Origin: Candidatus Omnitrophota bacterium | GTDB taxonomy: Bacteria; Omnitrophota; Gorgyraeia; Gygaellales; Profunditerraquicolaceae | Direction: 5' to 3' | NCBI GenBank assembly: GCA_023229385.1 | Contig: JALNZI010000002.1 | Coordinates: 1-64,000 of the forward strand | Length of the DNA: 64,000 nt | Shown: piece by piece, positions 23,855 to 35,400 of the stretch | Layout: each line of letters starts with the position of its first letter | How positions within the stretch are numbered: position 1 is the stretch's first letter | Notes under the pieces: generated by a model | What the model saw: the letters and a program-made list of their open reading frames with translations, nothing else | Databases searched by the model: none | What the model was told of the DNA's origin: nothing | Made by a program: the position numbers and the translations under genes

Positions 23855-26800
23855 TTAAATTAATTCAATATCATCATAAAAAGTAGGGATACCCTCTTTT
23901 AACCAAGGGTATTTATCCCAAAGTACCCTATAGTAATACCTATTTATACATTGCTCTGATATAGATCCTTCTAAACCCCATTTTAAAAAAGTATCCGTGC
24001 CCTCTATAGAGAAATAATCATCTCTAATAAGCCTTACTCTATCTCCAATACTAAATTCGTCTTTTCCATCAACGGGTATATCCCAAGTTAATTTACTAGA
24101 TTTTATCTCAAAACTTAAATTCCACCAACCCTGGCTTGTTTCATTATTATCATTTGTAACATGTAATTCACCACTTGTATACCCATTCAAAATTAAATCC
24201 GCTACATAATCTAAAGATACCTGATCTATTTCAAAGCCCTCTTCAAAAATATTATAGTTTATTGACCAATCCCTACCCTCAAGTTTTCCTTGTGATACTT
24301 CTTCAGCAATTTCATTTAAATCTGGCTCTAAATCCAATTCCGGTTCAGGCTTGATATCCCAGGACTCAATAGATTCTTTGCACTCCTCAACGCTTTCCTC
24401 GGGCATCCACCAAAAAGCGTTGAAAGCTGCATCATTATTTATTAATTGTTTTAGTTTTTTACAAATACTTATACCCTCATAATTTGGGTTTAACCTTACA
24501 AATGTTTCTAGTTCCTCAATCACTTCAGGTGTTATAAAATTATCATAAATTGACTCCGCAGCTTCTTTGCTACTAAACCAAAAAGCCCAAACAGCATCTC
24601 CTTGATCACTATAATTATAGGGACAAATAAGAACTGGAATACCATATTCCCTATCCTCTATATTCCTATTTTTAAACTGATACATTCCTTTCATAGCTTG
24701 GGGCTCAATGTTCCAAGATAGCTTTTTATTCTCATCAACTTTTTCTATATCCTCTAAACCCACCCAACCAATTGATGCCCCTAAACGTTCCTCATCAAGA
24801 TTACTAACCATCTTGCGTAAATCTGCCATTTCATAATCGGGGTTTTCGCCAATATATTTTTCTATATTATCAATAACCTCCGCAGTAACATGTACCTCAT
24901 ATAAATCTTTTGCTATCTTGGGGTCCTCATCCCAAAGAGCCAAATAAATATCCTTATCCTCATTAAATGCTGCGGGGACTACAAGAAAAACATACCCATA
25001 TTTTCTTGCTTCTCTTTGTTTAAATTGATACAATACAGCTTCTGGTTGAAAAGGAATATCCCAAGATAGCCTTAATAGAGCCTTCTCATGCTTATCCATA
25101 AAATGAGAGGAATAATCTTTTAACCAATCTCTTAGCTGTTCATAAGACATTTTTCCATCAGCTATTTGAATAATAATCTCCGCAACATTATCAGAATCCT
25201 CTATAGATATTCCCTGTAAATGTAAAAACTTTACTCCGGATAAAAAGGCTGTACGTTTATTACCATCCAAGAAAGGATGTGTAGTAATTATGCTATGAAT
25301 TAATACAGCAGCCTTTTCAACCAATGTAGGGTAAAATTCAGTTTCACCCATACCAGATTGCATTCTTCCTATAGCAGCCTCTAATTTAGCTTCTCCCTCA
25401 GGAAATATTCCAGTTTTACCCCCATATTGACTTAGAATTTCATTATGTAAATCTATAATCTCCTCAGTGGAGGGATAAGAAATGTTTAACTCAGTTTTTT
25501 TAGTGTCTTGCTGAACTTCTTCACCAGATGGCTGTTGATTTTCTTGTGCTGATGTGGGCTCATCTTTGGCTTCTTTGTAGTTCTCTGCTGTGTTGAATAA
25601 ACTATATTGGGAGTAGTCATTGTGCTGTCCATAATTATCCTTACTATTATTCGATTCAATATATTCATTTTCTACTTCATTGTCAAGAGAGGATTCAGCT
25701 TTTTTTACTAATTCCAAATCCTGGGCTAAATAGAAGTCCCCGTCTATTACATAATAAAATTCATTTGGATCGGGCTTTAAATCCCAATAAGTAAACTGGC
25801 TTTCTTTAGATATATATTTAAACTGTATTTTGTAAATCCTGCCTATCCTATAGTCTAGGTTTGTCCCTTTTAAATCAAATTTTATAGATTTAGATAAAAT
25901 CCTTACCTTATCCCCCACCTCAAATTCTGACTCTACTGGTATATCCCAGCTTAATAAATTGCTTGCAATTCTTCCCCTATTATTAAAATCCCAATCATTA
26001 TTTTCAATGGTTTCTTTAATAGCCTCTCTACTTGTTAGATATTCATATTCACCCCTCAACATTTTTAAATAGTCTTCACAAATAGCCTTTACAAATTCTG
26101 ATTCGAGATCCTCTACTTCATTATCAATTTCATATTCATTATCTTCTGTGCGTCTGCTTTCTATTTCACTAAGTTGTCTTTTATAATCCAATGCGGTTCT
26201 ATAAGTATCACAAGCCTCACCATGATTCTGCAATATTCTTCTAATGCATTCCGTCATACTTTGAATAAGTTCTCCAGAACAATATGATCCCCTATCGATA
26301 TCAAAGCCTATTATTCTTAATCCAATTTGTTTAGCATCTTCATATATATTATCCCACCAATCATAATTAACATTAATATCATATAAATTTTCAATAACTT
26401 TTTCTTGTAAATTTTCTGGTAGTTCATCAAATTTATAAGTAGTCTCAAAATCCTCAGGATCAAATTCTTTTTTAATATCCCAGCTAAGTTTGGATCCATA
26501 AGGCATTAAAGGACGCATATCATTTACATTGTTAGGAATCCTGTGCAATCCACGCTCAAACCAATTATCTGCGTCATCTTTATCAAGCTTTCGTGCAGCA
26601 GGGTCTTGTTGCTGCTTTTGATCTGTAGGGCCCCTTCGAACTACTTCCTCTGGTTGAGGATCCAAAACACTATCATATTCTTCTGAGGCTTCAAATGACA
26701 TCTTCTCAGGATCTTGCAATTCCTTTAATAAGTTTAATATTGCTTTATCATGATCATTTAAATCAGCTTTTCTTGTTTTCCTATAGTTACCTAAAAGAAC

Positions 26801-29800
26801 TAAACAACCATCACTACCTAAATCATCAAGAATTACACTGCCCCTAGGAATAAAAACCTTTGTAATTTGCTCCCTAAGATATTTTCCTTGTTCTTTGGTT
26901 AATGAGTTACTATTTGAACCCATATTTCCTTCTTCATCAAACCCATACATAAAAGCCTCTTCAGGCTTTTTAGTAACCCAAATAATATCATTAGCTGGAA
27001 GTTTTTTTAGATCCACACCCACACTCTTTGCAACTTGTATAGCATTTGTTCGTGTAGATTCATTACCTAACTCATCAGCCTCAAAATTAACTATATCTAA
27101 AGCAGTTTGTACCCCAGAATTGCCTATATTATTAGGTTCTATTCTATAACCTATTGAAGAGGGATAGAAATCTCCTGTATTAGAAAATTTCAAATGCGAT
27201 ACTCGAGCCACATCAGCATTTTGCGGAGGAGCATCAATTCTTTGATGTATTAATGTTGAGGGGAAATATTTAACATCATTCTCACCCGGCAACCAATCTT
27301 CTGGTTTAACCATATCCAAGTGATCTTCCTGTCTAAAAAATAAAGCCTGTTGGTCAAATTGATCTTTTCCCATATCTATATCAGACTTGTCTGTATAGGA
27401 TTCAGGGGCAGCAAGTTTTAATGAGGCTTCTTTATTTACAATACACCCCACAAATTCCATTGGGAAACAGGCGGGTACAATATTATAGCTACCTAATGCT
27501 ATACTACCATTTAATACATCTTTTACTTCATTAGGATTACTAACCCAGCAACAACCCTCAATATTAATGAAAAATTGCTTTAAATATTTAATAATTTTAG
27601 CATTTTTTGATAATATTAATGTATCCCCTATATTATCTCTCCATAATTGATTAGGCTCAAAAACCTCTTTAAACTCTTCTATATTATTTACTTTATCTCC
27701 AAATGTAATTGTATAGGGTATATCCCAGGCTAAAGAGGCTTCTCTTATATTATTACTTTGTAATAATTCTTTTATCCTATCCTCTGCTTCTTTAAGTGTA
27801 GAATAGCGTTCTATATCTTCAAGTATGTTAAAAGTCATACCATAAATTTCATACGTGTTATTTGTAACTTTGCAGGGATATATTAATGAAATCTCTCCCC
27901 TATCATTTTTGTATCTATGAGAGTCCCCTGCAGTAGATACACAACTTTTTACAGTATAGGTTATTATTTCAGATGGATCCTCTGCTATATCCCATGCTAT
28001 AATATCTGGGTTATTTTCATTCTCTCTGCATTGTAACTCTTGTTCAATCCATTCTCGTAATCTTAAATCGGTTACACTAAAGCATTGTTCTACGTCAATA
28101 ACGCTATTTAATGATTTTAATTCTTTTTGTAAATCCCCTGTAGATCCCTTTAATAGCTTTACAACCCAATTTTCTTCTGGCTCGGGTTCTGGGATGTCCC
28201 AAGATAAAGTAGAATCACCAAAAAAGGCAGTTTTTAACTCGTCCAAATTTTTTATAACAAATTGCTTAAAACCCTCTAGATCATTTACGTGACCTATAAA
28301 ACTTAGATCTTTAATAAAATAGGAAGCCTCCCCAGTAACTGCAGATCTAAATAAATTGTCTAATGTTCTATATTTGTTAATATGTATATAATAATGATTA
28401 GCCCTAGAGTTTTTATATGGTTCTAAGAGGTAATCCAAAGTAAGTATTTGATTATTACCAGAAAATTCACAAATAATATCCCCCGCTTTAAGATTAGCTC
28501 TTTCCGCATCTGATAGGGGGGTTTTAATATTATCAAAGGGATTGAAAGGAATATCCCAGGCTAATCTATTAAATCTAGTTTTTCTTATATCCTCAATCTG
28601 GACTAATTCCATTGGATAATTTGAATCTTTTACAACCTGTCTAGCATCTGTGCTAACTATTTTAAAGCAATCATTATCTTGGTAAGGGAACCACCCACTA
28701 GATTTTACAGATATGGCGTGTTCATTACCATTAAATCTTTCATTACAAATTGTAAAAATATTAGGAAAACTTTTTATATACAAAAAATTTCCAGATTTTT
28801 TATCTCTCCAAACCTGACCTCCACACGCTATAGATACAAACTCCTCAACATTATTAGCAATATCCCCTATAGAGGGGCCCATTGGAATATCCCAAGATAA
28901 TTTATTAACTTTTTCTTCTACTTTACCGGACTTTAATGTTATCCTATATAGATCATCCTCAGAAAATTTGCAACATAACTCTTTTGCAGTCCAACTGAAA
29001 GGCTTTAAATCCTTAAGATTAGCTTTGCCTGTACCCTCATATTTTAATGTAACATGGGGTAGATAACCAAACTTTCTATCTACTTCACCCATTACAGACT
29101 CGACTGCTTCAAGGCACTTCTGATAAACCTCAGACCCTTCTATACAATTAACCAAAGCGGCTACAGTATTATCTCCATTATCAAAGGTGCCTAATCCAGT
29201 AAACTTACATTTAATCTTCTTATATTGCTTAGCAACTTTTTGAATAGCCTTAACAACCTTTTTCTTCTCATCAGGAGTTAGTTTAGTATCCTTTTGACAA
29301 ATAAGAGTCATATGCAAATCTTGATCAAGATTGCTTATATGATTAAATCTTTTACGAACTGATTTAGGTAGATCTAAATAAATAAAAATTTCATCCTTAA
29401 ATTCATCTTTTTTAGAGGCTATTTTATTACTATTAATAACTTCTAAATCTTCTGATAAAAACAAAGCTTCACCCTTACCTGGTACAGATACATCATAAAT
29501 TACACAATCAGATTCTTCTTCCAGCATCTTTCCTGAAACCCTATTTTTATAGAACTGATTACATTCTTTAGAGTTTCTATAAATATTTGCAATTATTCCT
29601 GTTTTACCTAAAAGCTCTTTTATATAGTCACCCTTTTTATTTCCTACCGATTTGGACAATATTTTTACTTTATCCCGAATTTTAAGCTCTGGTTGAGGTT
29701 CTATATCCCAGGATAAGGTTTCATCAACAACCTCTAAGTCACTTTCAAGATAAGATGCTTTTGTACCCTCATCCACTTCAACTCGTAAAACTCTCGAACC

Positions 29801-32431
29801 TGCTGGGGCTGGTTTCCCCCATTTCTCAGTCCAAGATACTGGAACTTCATTCACTACGTATCCAAATTTACCAACACCATAGGTATCATTTTTATGAATG
29901 CACACACTTTTTGATAAAATCTTAACCCTACTACCCAGTTTAATTTCTTGTATGGGTATATTCCAGCTTAATGAACTTAAATCACTTTTTCCAAGGCTTA
30001 AACCTGCCTCAACCAACTCCAAATCATTATATTCATCTACACTATAAATATCATATATTATATTATATTCATCGTCATATGGAGCTCTTTCTACAAGAAT
30101 ATATCTAATTGACTTTTTTCCAGTAAGATCTTCTTTTGTAAACTCAGTTGCTATTTGTAATAACTTTTCTTTAGATATTTCACCATAAATTGAATAAGAC
30201 TCTTTACCCATACCCATAACTCTATTGTTACCATTATTACTCCTAGCAATCTCTTGCAAATTGGTATCAATAACTTTAAAATCCTCATTTGTAAGTTTTA
30301 AATCTGGTTCAGGTATGTCCCAGCTTAATTTATTATCTATTTCTATTAGATATCTTTGCCAATGTTGCAGTGGTATAACTACAGATACAGTATTTCCATC
30401 AATATTAAATCCTTCAATATAAATTGCACCCTTACCCCAGGAACCTAATCCTTTAGGAACATTATAATCACCATCTTCAAACTCTTCATCCTCTTCCTCA
30501 ATATGGCTTACCTCAAATTCATTTTTATCAAAGTACTCCGCAACATCATCTATACCAATTTCGTGCATAGTATTAATTTTAAGGCGTACCTTGTCTCCCA
30601 CTCCTACTTCAGGTTCTTGATTAGGTATATCCCAAGTTTCTGTTTTATGTTTGATTAATTCTAAAGGAAAGCATTTATCTGGAACTCCTATAAGATACCC
30701 GTCTGTAGGATATACTGGTGAATCACTCCAAGAAGTATCCCCACGTATAAGTGAAGAATCTATTGACAGGGCTTCAAAATCCTTACCTATGCATAAATAA
30801 TTATCATGCTTATACTTGTAAAAAGACTCCCATACCTGAAAAGAATCTAAATTATCAACAAGCTCTTTAAAATTATTAACCCTCAAATTTGTAGGTATAT
30901 TCCAAGCCAATGACGTTCTAAAATCACTAAGGTAATTTTGCCTGTATAATGGGAAATCATATTTTTCATCAACAATAGTAGTTCCAAAATCCTGCTCTAA
31001 ATCTACATCAGATTTATTCTCAAGTTTCATCCATACCGCACTCTTCAAAATAAGTTTGTTATCATTCTTTCTCTCATACTCTACAGAATTATTAGGAGAT
31101 AATATCAATGCAAATCCTGACCGACTATACCATATTTGACCCGGCTGCGCTTCTTTTATAAATTTCTCTACCATAGCATCATTAGCTGCCTTAGCTTCAA
31201 AAGATAATTTATCATTCACAACCTCTAAAAAGTCTTCCCACTTATTATATGGGAATACATTCGTAGCCCCTTTATGATGAACATATATTCTTCCTTTGTA
31301 TAACCCTCCATAATCATATTCATATTCATATTCATCAGGCAAAATCTCAATAACTTTTCCTATGGTACCCAGATAATAAGGATCAACGTTGATCTTATTT
31401 AAATCATCTATATTAGCTACAATCCTAACATTATCGTCTTCTTTTATAACATTAGTAATATCCCAAGAAAGATTTAAATTATTTCTTGAGATTAAACTAC
31501 TAGTAGTTTCTAATGTATATTCCCATATATCATCTTCTGCTTTAGATTTTAAACTATCAAAATCAATATTTTTATTAGCTAGTTTAGCAGCTATTTTAGC
31601 ATAATAAACAGCATTAGCATTAGCATAAGCAGCCGTAGTCTCAAAGGATTGTTTAGGCTCTGTTAATTCTAAATCCTGCTTTAAAAAGGTAAACCCATGG
31701 CTATGATCTTTATTCCAAACTATATATTTTATAGTTTTATCTATATCTATTAAAGTTACAATATTAGTTATTATACCAGTATGATCGGGCAAATATATAC
31801 AAGCTTTATCAAAATAATCAGGACAAATACTTTTTGAATGGAATCTTACAGTATCCCCCACTTCAAATTCTGGCTCAGGTATATCCCAGGATTTTTTTGG
31901 GCTTACAATGCTACAATATTCATCTTCCATATAACCAAAAGAAGAGGGTATTGTAGTGTTTAATCTTTCAAAAAAGTAATCATCAACATCAGAGGGTTCC
32001 ATCACATTAGTATTTTTATTATAACATTTTTTTAAACCCTCTATAAACTCTGGCACAGCATATTGTAAATATTCTGCCTCAGCCTCTTCTGGAGTATCAC
32101 ACCAAAATGCATAAACAACTTCCCCTCGATCTCCTAATTTGGCTGATAATAGCTCATAGCCGTAAAGATAAGAATGTTTTCCTAATTCTTTTGCTCGAGC
32201 TTTTATAAGATAGGGCATATCCTGGGTTGGTATATCCCAAGCCCCGGCCATAGGCAACCCATATTCTTTTACCCTAAATAATTCCTTTTCTGTCCTATCA
32301 ATATCAGGAAGAGACAGATCAGTATTGTAAGGCTCTTGAAAGTCTAAAGGACTATTACCAGGAGCAGGAGATTCTTTTTCAATAGAATTCCCCCAACCTA
32401 AGGGGCTATCTGTAATTGAATTTTTGGCCAT
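23855..32431 (-). CDS. Giant WDIP-module polyprotein with Doc and 2H phosphoesterase domains
   Basis: An uninterrupted 2858-residue frame with 19 signatures of the form [LK]-[SAT]-W-[DN]-I-x. Three module types recur. SH3/KOW-like modules read F-E-V-G-D-K-V-R-I-L-S-K-S and end D-L-E-L-V. GQVW modules read V-N-N-I-E-E-F then G-Q-V-W-R-D and end F-P-M-E-L-V. Tyr/Trp-rich modules read G-Y-V-F-L-V-V-P-A and A-x-W-x-E-x-x-A. Between them lie a 2H phosphoesterase-like domain (about residues 1010-1135; H-M-T-L and H-V-T-L-K-Y) and a Doc/Fic domain (about residues 2320-2440; T-H-P-F-L-D-G-N-K-R-T-A-F). A region near 1740-1900 looks faintly like an ADP-ribosyltransferase but is not secure. Located directly before the portal, it is probably a virion protein. 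No signal peptide or membrane segment is seen. Confidence 0.8.
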   Translation of the reverse strand: MAKNSITDSPLGWGNSIEKESPAPGNSPLDFQEPYNTDLSLPDIDRTEKELFRVKEYGLPMAGAWDIPTQDMPYLIKARAKELGKHSYLYGYELLSAKLGDRGEVVYAFWCDTPEEAEAEYLQYAVPEFIEGLKKCYNKNTNVMEPSDVDDYFFERLNTTIPSSFGYMEDEYCSIVSPKKSWDIPEPEFEVGDTVRFHSKSICPDYFDKACIYLPDHTGIITNIVTLIDIDKTIKYIVWNKDHSHGFTFLKQDLELTEPKQSFETTAAYANANAVYYAKIAAKLANKNIDFDSLKSKAEDDIWEYTLETTSSLISRNNLNLSWDITNVIKEDDNVRIVANIDDLNKINVDPYYLGTIGKVIEILPDEYEYEYDYGGLYKGRIYVHHKGATNVFPYNKWEDFLEVVNDKLSFEAKAANDAMVEKFIKEAQPGQIWYSRSGFALILSPNNSVEYERKNDNKLILKSAVWMKLENKSDVDLEQDFGTTIVDEKYDFPLYRQNYLSDFRTSLAWNIPTNLRVNNFKELVDNLDSFQVWESFYKYKHDNYLCIGKDFEALSIDSSLIRGDTSWSDSPVYPTDGYLIGVPDKCFPLELIKHKTETWDIPNQEPEVGVGDKVRLKINTMHEIGIDDVAEYFDKNEFEVSHIEEEDEEFEDGDYNVPKGLGSWGKGAIYIEGFNIDGNTVSVVIPLQHWQRYLIEIDNKLSWDIPEPDLKLTNEDFKVIDTNLQEIARSNNGNNRVMGMGKESYSIYGEISKEKLLQIATEFTKEDLTGKKSIRYILVERAPYDDEYNIIYDIYSVDEYNDLELVEAGLSLGKSDLSSLSWNIPIQEIKLGSRVKILSKSVCIHKNDTYGVGKFGYVVNEVPVSWTEKWGKPAPAGSRVLRVEVDEGTKASYLESDLEVVDETLSWDIEPQPELKIRDKVKILSKSVGNKKGDYIKELLGKTGIIANIYRNSKECNQFYKNRVSGKMLEEESDCVIYDVSVPGKGEALFLSEDLEVINSNKIASKKDEFKDEIFIYLDLPKSVRKRFNHISNLDQDLHMTLICQKDTKLTPDEKKKVVKAIQKVAKQYKKIKCKFTGLGTFDNGDNTVAALVNCIEGSEVYQKCLEAVESVMGEVDRKFGYLPHVTLKYEGTGKANLKDLKPFSWTAKELCCKFSEDDLYRITLKSGKVEEKVNKLSWDIPMGPSIGDIANNVEEFVSIACGGQVWRDKKSGNFLYIKSFPNIFTICNERFNGNEHAISVKSSGWFPYQDNDCFKIVSTDARQVVKDSNYPMELVQIEDIRKTRFNRLAWDIPFNPFDNIKTPLSDAERANLKAGDIICEFSGNNQILTLDYLLEPYKNSRANHYYIHINKYRTLDNLFRSAVTGEASYFIKDLSFIGHVNDLEGFKQFVIKNLDELKTAFFGDSTLSWDIPEPEPEENWVVKLLKGSTGDLQKELKSLNSVIDVEQCFSVTDLRLREWIEQELQCRENENNPDIIAWDIAEDPSEIITYTVKSCVSTAGDSHRYKNDRGEISLIYPCKVTNNTYEIYGMTFNILEDIERYSTLKEAEDRIKELLQSNNIREASLAWDIPYTITFGDKVNNIEEFKEVFEPNQLWRDNIGDTLILSKNAKIIKYLKQFFINIEGCCWVSNPNEVKDVLNGSIALGSYNIVPACFPMEFVGCIVNKEASLKLAAPESYTDKSDIDMGKDQFDQQALFFRQEDHLDMVKPEDWLPGENDVKYFPSTLIHQRIDAPPQNADVARVSHLKFSNTGDFYPSSIGYRIEPNNIGNSGVQTALDIVNFEADELGNESTRTNAIQVAKSVGVDLKKLPANDIIWVTKKPEEAFMYGFDEEGNMGSNSNSLTKEQGKYLREQITKVFIPRGSVILDDLGSDGCLVLLGNYRKTRKADLNDHDKAILNLLKELQDPEKMSFEASEEYDSVLDPQPEEVVRRGPTDQKQQQDPAARKLDKDDADNWFERGLHRIPNNVNDMRPLMPYGSKLSWDIKKEFDPEDFETTYKFDELPENLQEKVIENLYDINVNYDWWDNIYEDAKQIGLRIIGFDIDRGSYCSGELIQSMTECIRRILQNHGEACDTYRTALDYKRQLSEIESRRTEDNEYEIDNEVEDLESEFVKAICEDYLKMLRGEYEYLTSREAIKETIENNDWDFNNRGRIASNLLSWDIPVESEFEVGDKVRILSKSIKFDLKGTNLDYRIGRIYKIQFKYISKESQFTYWDLKPDPNEFYYVIDGDFYLAQDLELVKKAESSLDNEVENEYIESNNSKDNYGQHNDYSQYSLFNTAENYKEAKDEPTSAQENQQPSGEEVQQDTKKTELNISYPSTEEIIDLHNEILSQYGGKTGIFPEGEAKLEAAIGRMQSGMGETEFYPTLVEKAAVLIHSIITTHPFLDGNKRTAFLSGVKFLHLQGISIEDSDNVAEIIIQIADGKMSYEQLRDWLKDYSSHFMDKHEKALLRLSWDIPFQPEAVLYQFKQREARKYGYVFLVVPAAFNEDKDIYLALWDEDPKIAKDLYEVHVTAEVIDNIEKYIGENPDYEMADLRKMVSNLDEERLGASIGWVGLEDIEKVDENKKLSWNIEPQAMKGMYQFKNRNIEDREYGIPVLICPYNYSDQGDAVWAFWFSSKEAAESIYDNFITPEVIEELETFVRLNPNYEGISICKKLKQLINNDAAFNAFWWMPEESVEECKESIESWDIKPEPELDLEPDLNEIAEEVSQGKLEGRDWSINYNIFEEGFEIDQVSLDYVADLILNGYTSGELHVTNDNNETSQGWWNLSFEIKSSKLTWDIPVDGKDEFSIGDRVRLIRDDYFSIEGTDTFLKWGLEGSISEQCINRYYYRVLWDKYPWLKEGIPTFYDDIELI

Positions 32432-32448
32432 ACTTACTCAAATTTAAG

Positions 32449-35400
32449 TTAATTACCTGATACTTCTGCTTTTGGTGTTTTACCATTACCCGCATACTCA
32501 AAGTCCCTACCAAACTCTAATCCTGGACTTGCATTGTAATTTCTAGGATATTTAGCATCAGCATTTCTGCAAATCCCAAATTTTTGAGAGGGATGCCCCT
32601 GTGTATTTCTTCCACACTCTATGCATTCATTCTTTAAAGGAAAATTCATTTCTCTACTAAAATGTTTTAGGGGGTGAAGACCTCCCGCACCTGCAATTAT
32701 CATTGAAGACTCTGCTGATAAATACTGAAGCATTCTATTAATTTTATCTACTTTCTCAGTATTACCATCTTTCTTAGCCAGGGCTAGATCATCTAGATAA
32801 TCATTAACAAGACTTTGCTTGGTACGCTCTAAACTTTGTGGAGATATTTGTTTATTATCAAATTTCAAATCCTCATACTTTTTACGAGCATCATTATCAG
32901 CCAAACCCCTTCCTTTTTCAGGAGTTGTTAATTTATGCTCTTCAGGCTCCATTACATCACCCTCTTCAGCAGGACCATAACTAAGATTATTCTCTTTAAG
33001 GGGTTCATCTGGCTCCTTAGGCTGCTGTTTTAATGCTTCCGGCAATATATTCTTTATAACAGATCTTACAAGATCTGTAGCAATTTTATCCTGAGTAAGA
33101 TTTCGTAAAATTCTATCTATTTTTTTATCCTCATCTATTTCAGGAGAAATGTTTTTAACATAATCTACTGCCGTAATAATTAATTTAACATAATTTACAA
33201 TAGGCAAATCCATAGGAACTCCAGCAACTTTCTGCATCTCTTCTGCCAACTCCTGAATTTCCTCTGGTCCCAATTTAAATTCGTCAGCTCTACGAGTTAT
33301 ACCAGAAGCAATTAACATATTACGTGGAGCATCTTTCAAATAAGGGTAGTCTACCAATTGTTTCTCAACATATTTTAATACTTTTTCTTTATAAACAGAA
33401 CTATAAACATCCATAGAAAACCTCAGATCAGTTGAGCTATATAATTGTTTATTAGTATATCTATCATTAAAATCCTTACAAGAGGATATAAAGTATTTAT
33501 TTGGTGCAGTAGTAAGCTGATAAACCACAACTATTTGACTATCTGCTAAATTTGGAGTAATTACCTCCATTGTATTTAATGACTTTTTAAATTTAGTAAG
33601 CTTATTTAAATCTGTAATAGTAGCCACAGATTCCGGATTTTGCCTGTCCTGACACTTACTTCCCTTACGTAAATCTAATTTATAGGGAAGTAAATCAATA
33701 GCATACCAAGTTTTAGGATATTGCTCTTTACTTACTTTACTCCATAAGCCACTTCCAGAGTCCCTTGTTATATCCATTGCCGGATGAAAAGGAACTCCAC
33801 CCAATCTTAAAGCAGGGTAATCATAATAGGGTCTCCAATCCACACCCTTACTTTTAGCCTTTAATAAGTCTTCTGCTGTAGGAACCCAAACCTCGTCAAC
33901 CCCACCATGCTCTATAGCCCTCTTAATAATTTCTAGCATACACATTTCAGGCCAATCTCGAGTATAGTTTCTAAAGGCTGTAACTGATTTTAAAGCTCTA
34001 ATTACCTTTTCTTTTCCGGGATCAAAACTAATAGTATCCCTGCTCATTGTAACATACCCTTCTTTAGATAGCTTTTTTAAAGTATCTTGTGTAAAACCTA
34101 CGGCATCTTTTAAAATATCCTGCGTAGGGACTACTTTGTGCATATCCCCACCCACAGCATCATAAAGACGAGATAGGGCTAAAGTTTCTGGATCCTTTAA
34201 AGCAAAGGGTTTATCTACACCAAATTTAACAAAATATTCCTCTACATTTTGCAAAGCATCACTTTGATTCTCCATGTTAAGCCAAACATTACGTTTTGCT
34301 GTAGTGGTCTCAACACCACTATTATCCACAATATAAGTGGGCCTTACTCTGGATGAAGCAAAGCCATATATCCAATGCTGGCTATGAGGACCTAAAGGAA
34401 ACTCCATACCGTTAGAAGTAGGTTTTTTTGCTTTAAAATTATATGCAGAATTAGGATCTATCTGCTCTATAATTGCAGCTACTTCAGGAGGAAGTCCATT
34501 TAAATTAGGTTCTAAAACTATGCCAAATGTGTTGGGATAATTATAACCTGGAGTTCCTGTATTGTTCCTTCTTCCTGTTGTTATATCATCAATACGACTA
34601 CCATGCGGAAATTGACTTATATCTCTTAATTGTTGTTGTAATAGAACCGAATCACCTGCTTTACTATCATATTGTGAATTTAATAAGGAAGTATAAATTT
34701 GTGATATCTGTTGAGCATCCAATTGCTCTTGAGGAAATTGTTTGATAAGATTTCTTAAATTTACAGCCTCCTCCGGAAGAGCCTCTAACAAAGCCTGCTT
34801 TGACATCGTGCCTCTACCAGAATGCTGCTGAAAAACTTCTTGTAACTTTTGTTCTTGCTGAGTTTGCTGCTCTGCTTCCATTTGTTCTTTTGTGGGTTTA
34901 ATTTCTTTTGGGCCTGATAACATACCAATTATCTTACCCATAGATTGTGCTAAACCCATTTGAGCTAAATCACCCTGTTTATTTAATTGTATAACAATAC
35001 TTTTAGCCTCAGGTGAAATAAGCCAGTCAGCCTTCTGACCAGTGTTAAGCATATTCTCTAGGTCTTGTTTAATTATAGTTTTATCACTAGGAATAGCTGG
35101 CAACTCTTCAGAGAATCTTAAACTTCCTGTAACCTGTATATAATCCCAAATATCATCTTTGGCTTTTGCTAAAAGAGCTTCAAAATCAATATTAATATGA
35201 AATAATTCTGCAGATTTTTTTGCTCTTTCTACAGCATAAGCAGCATAAGCAGCATCAGCAGCAGCAGCAGCAGCAGCAGCATCAGCAGCAGCAGCAACAG
35301 CATAAGCAGCAGCATAAGCAGCATAAGCAGCATCAGCAGCAGCAGCAGCAGCAGCTTTAGCAACAGCTTTATTTTCTTTGGTTGGATTTTTAAAACAAAT

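Noticed and set aside
27000..27300. ADP-ribosyltransferase domain in the giant protein
   Set aside because: A W-V-T ... E-E-A-F-M-Y-G-F pattern is suggestive, but the R-S-E triad could not be assigned, so it is not called.
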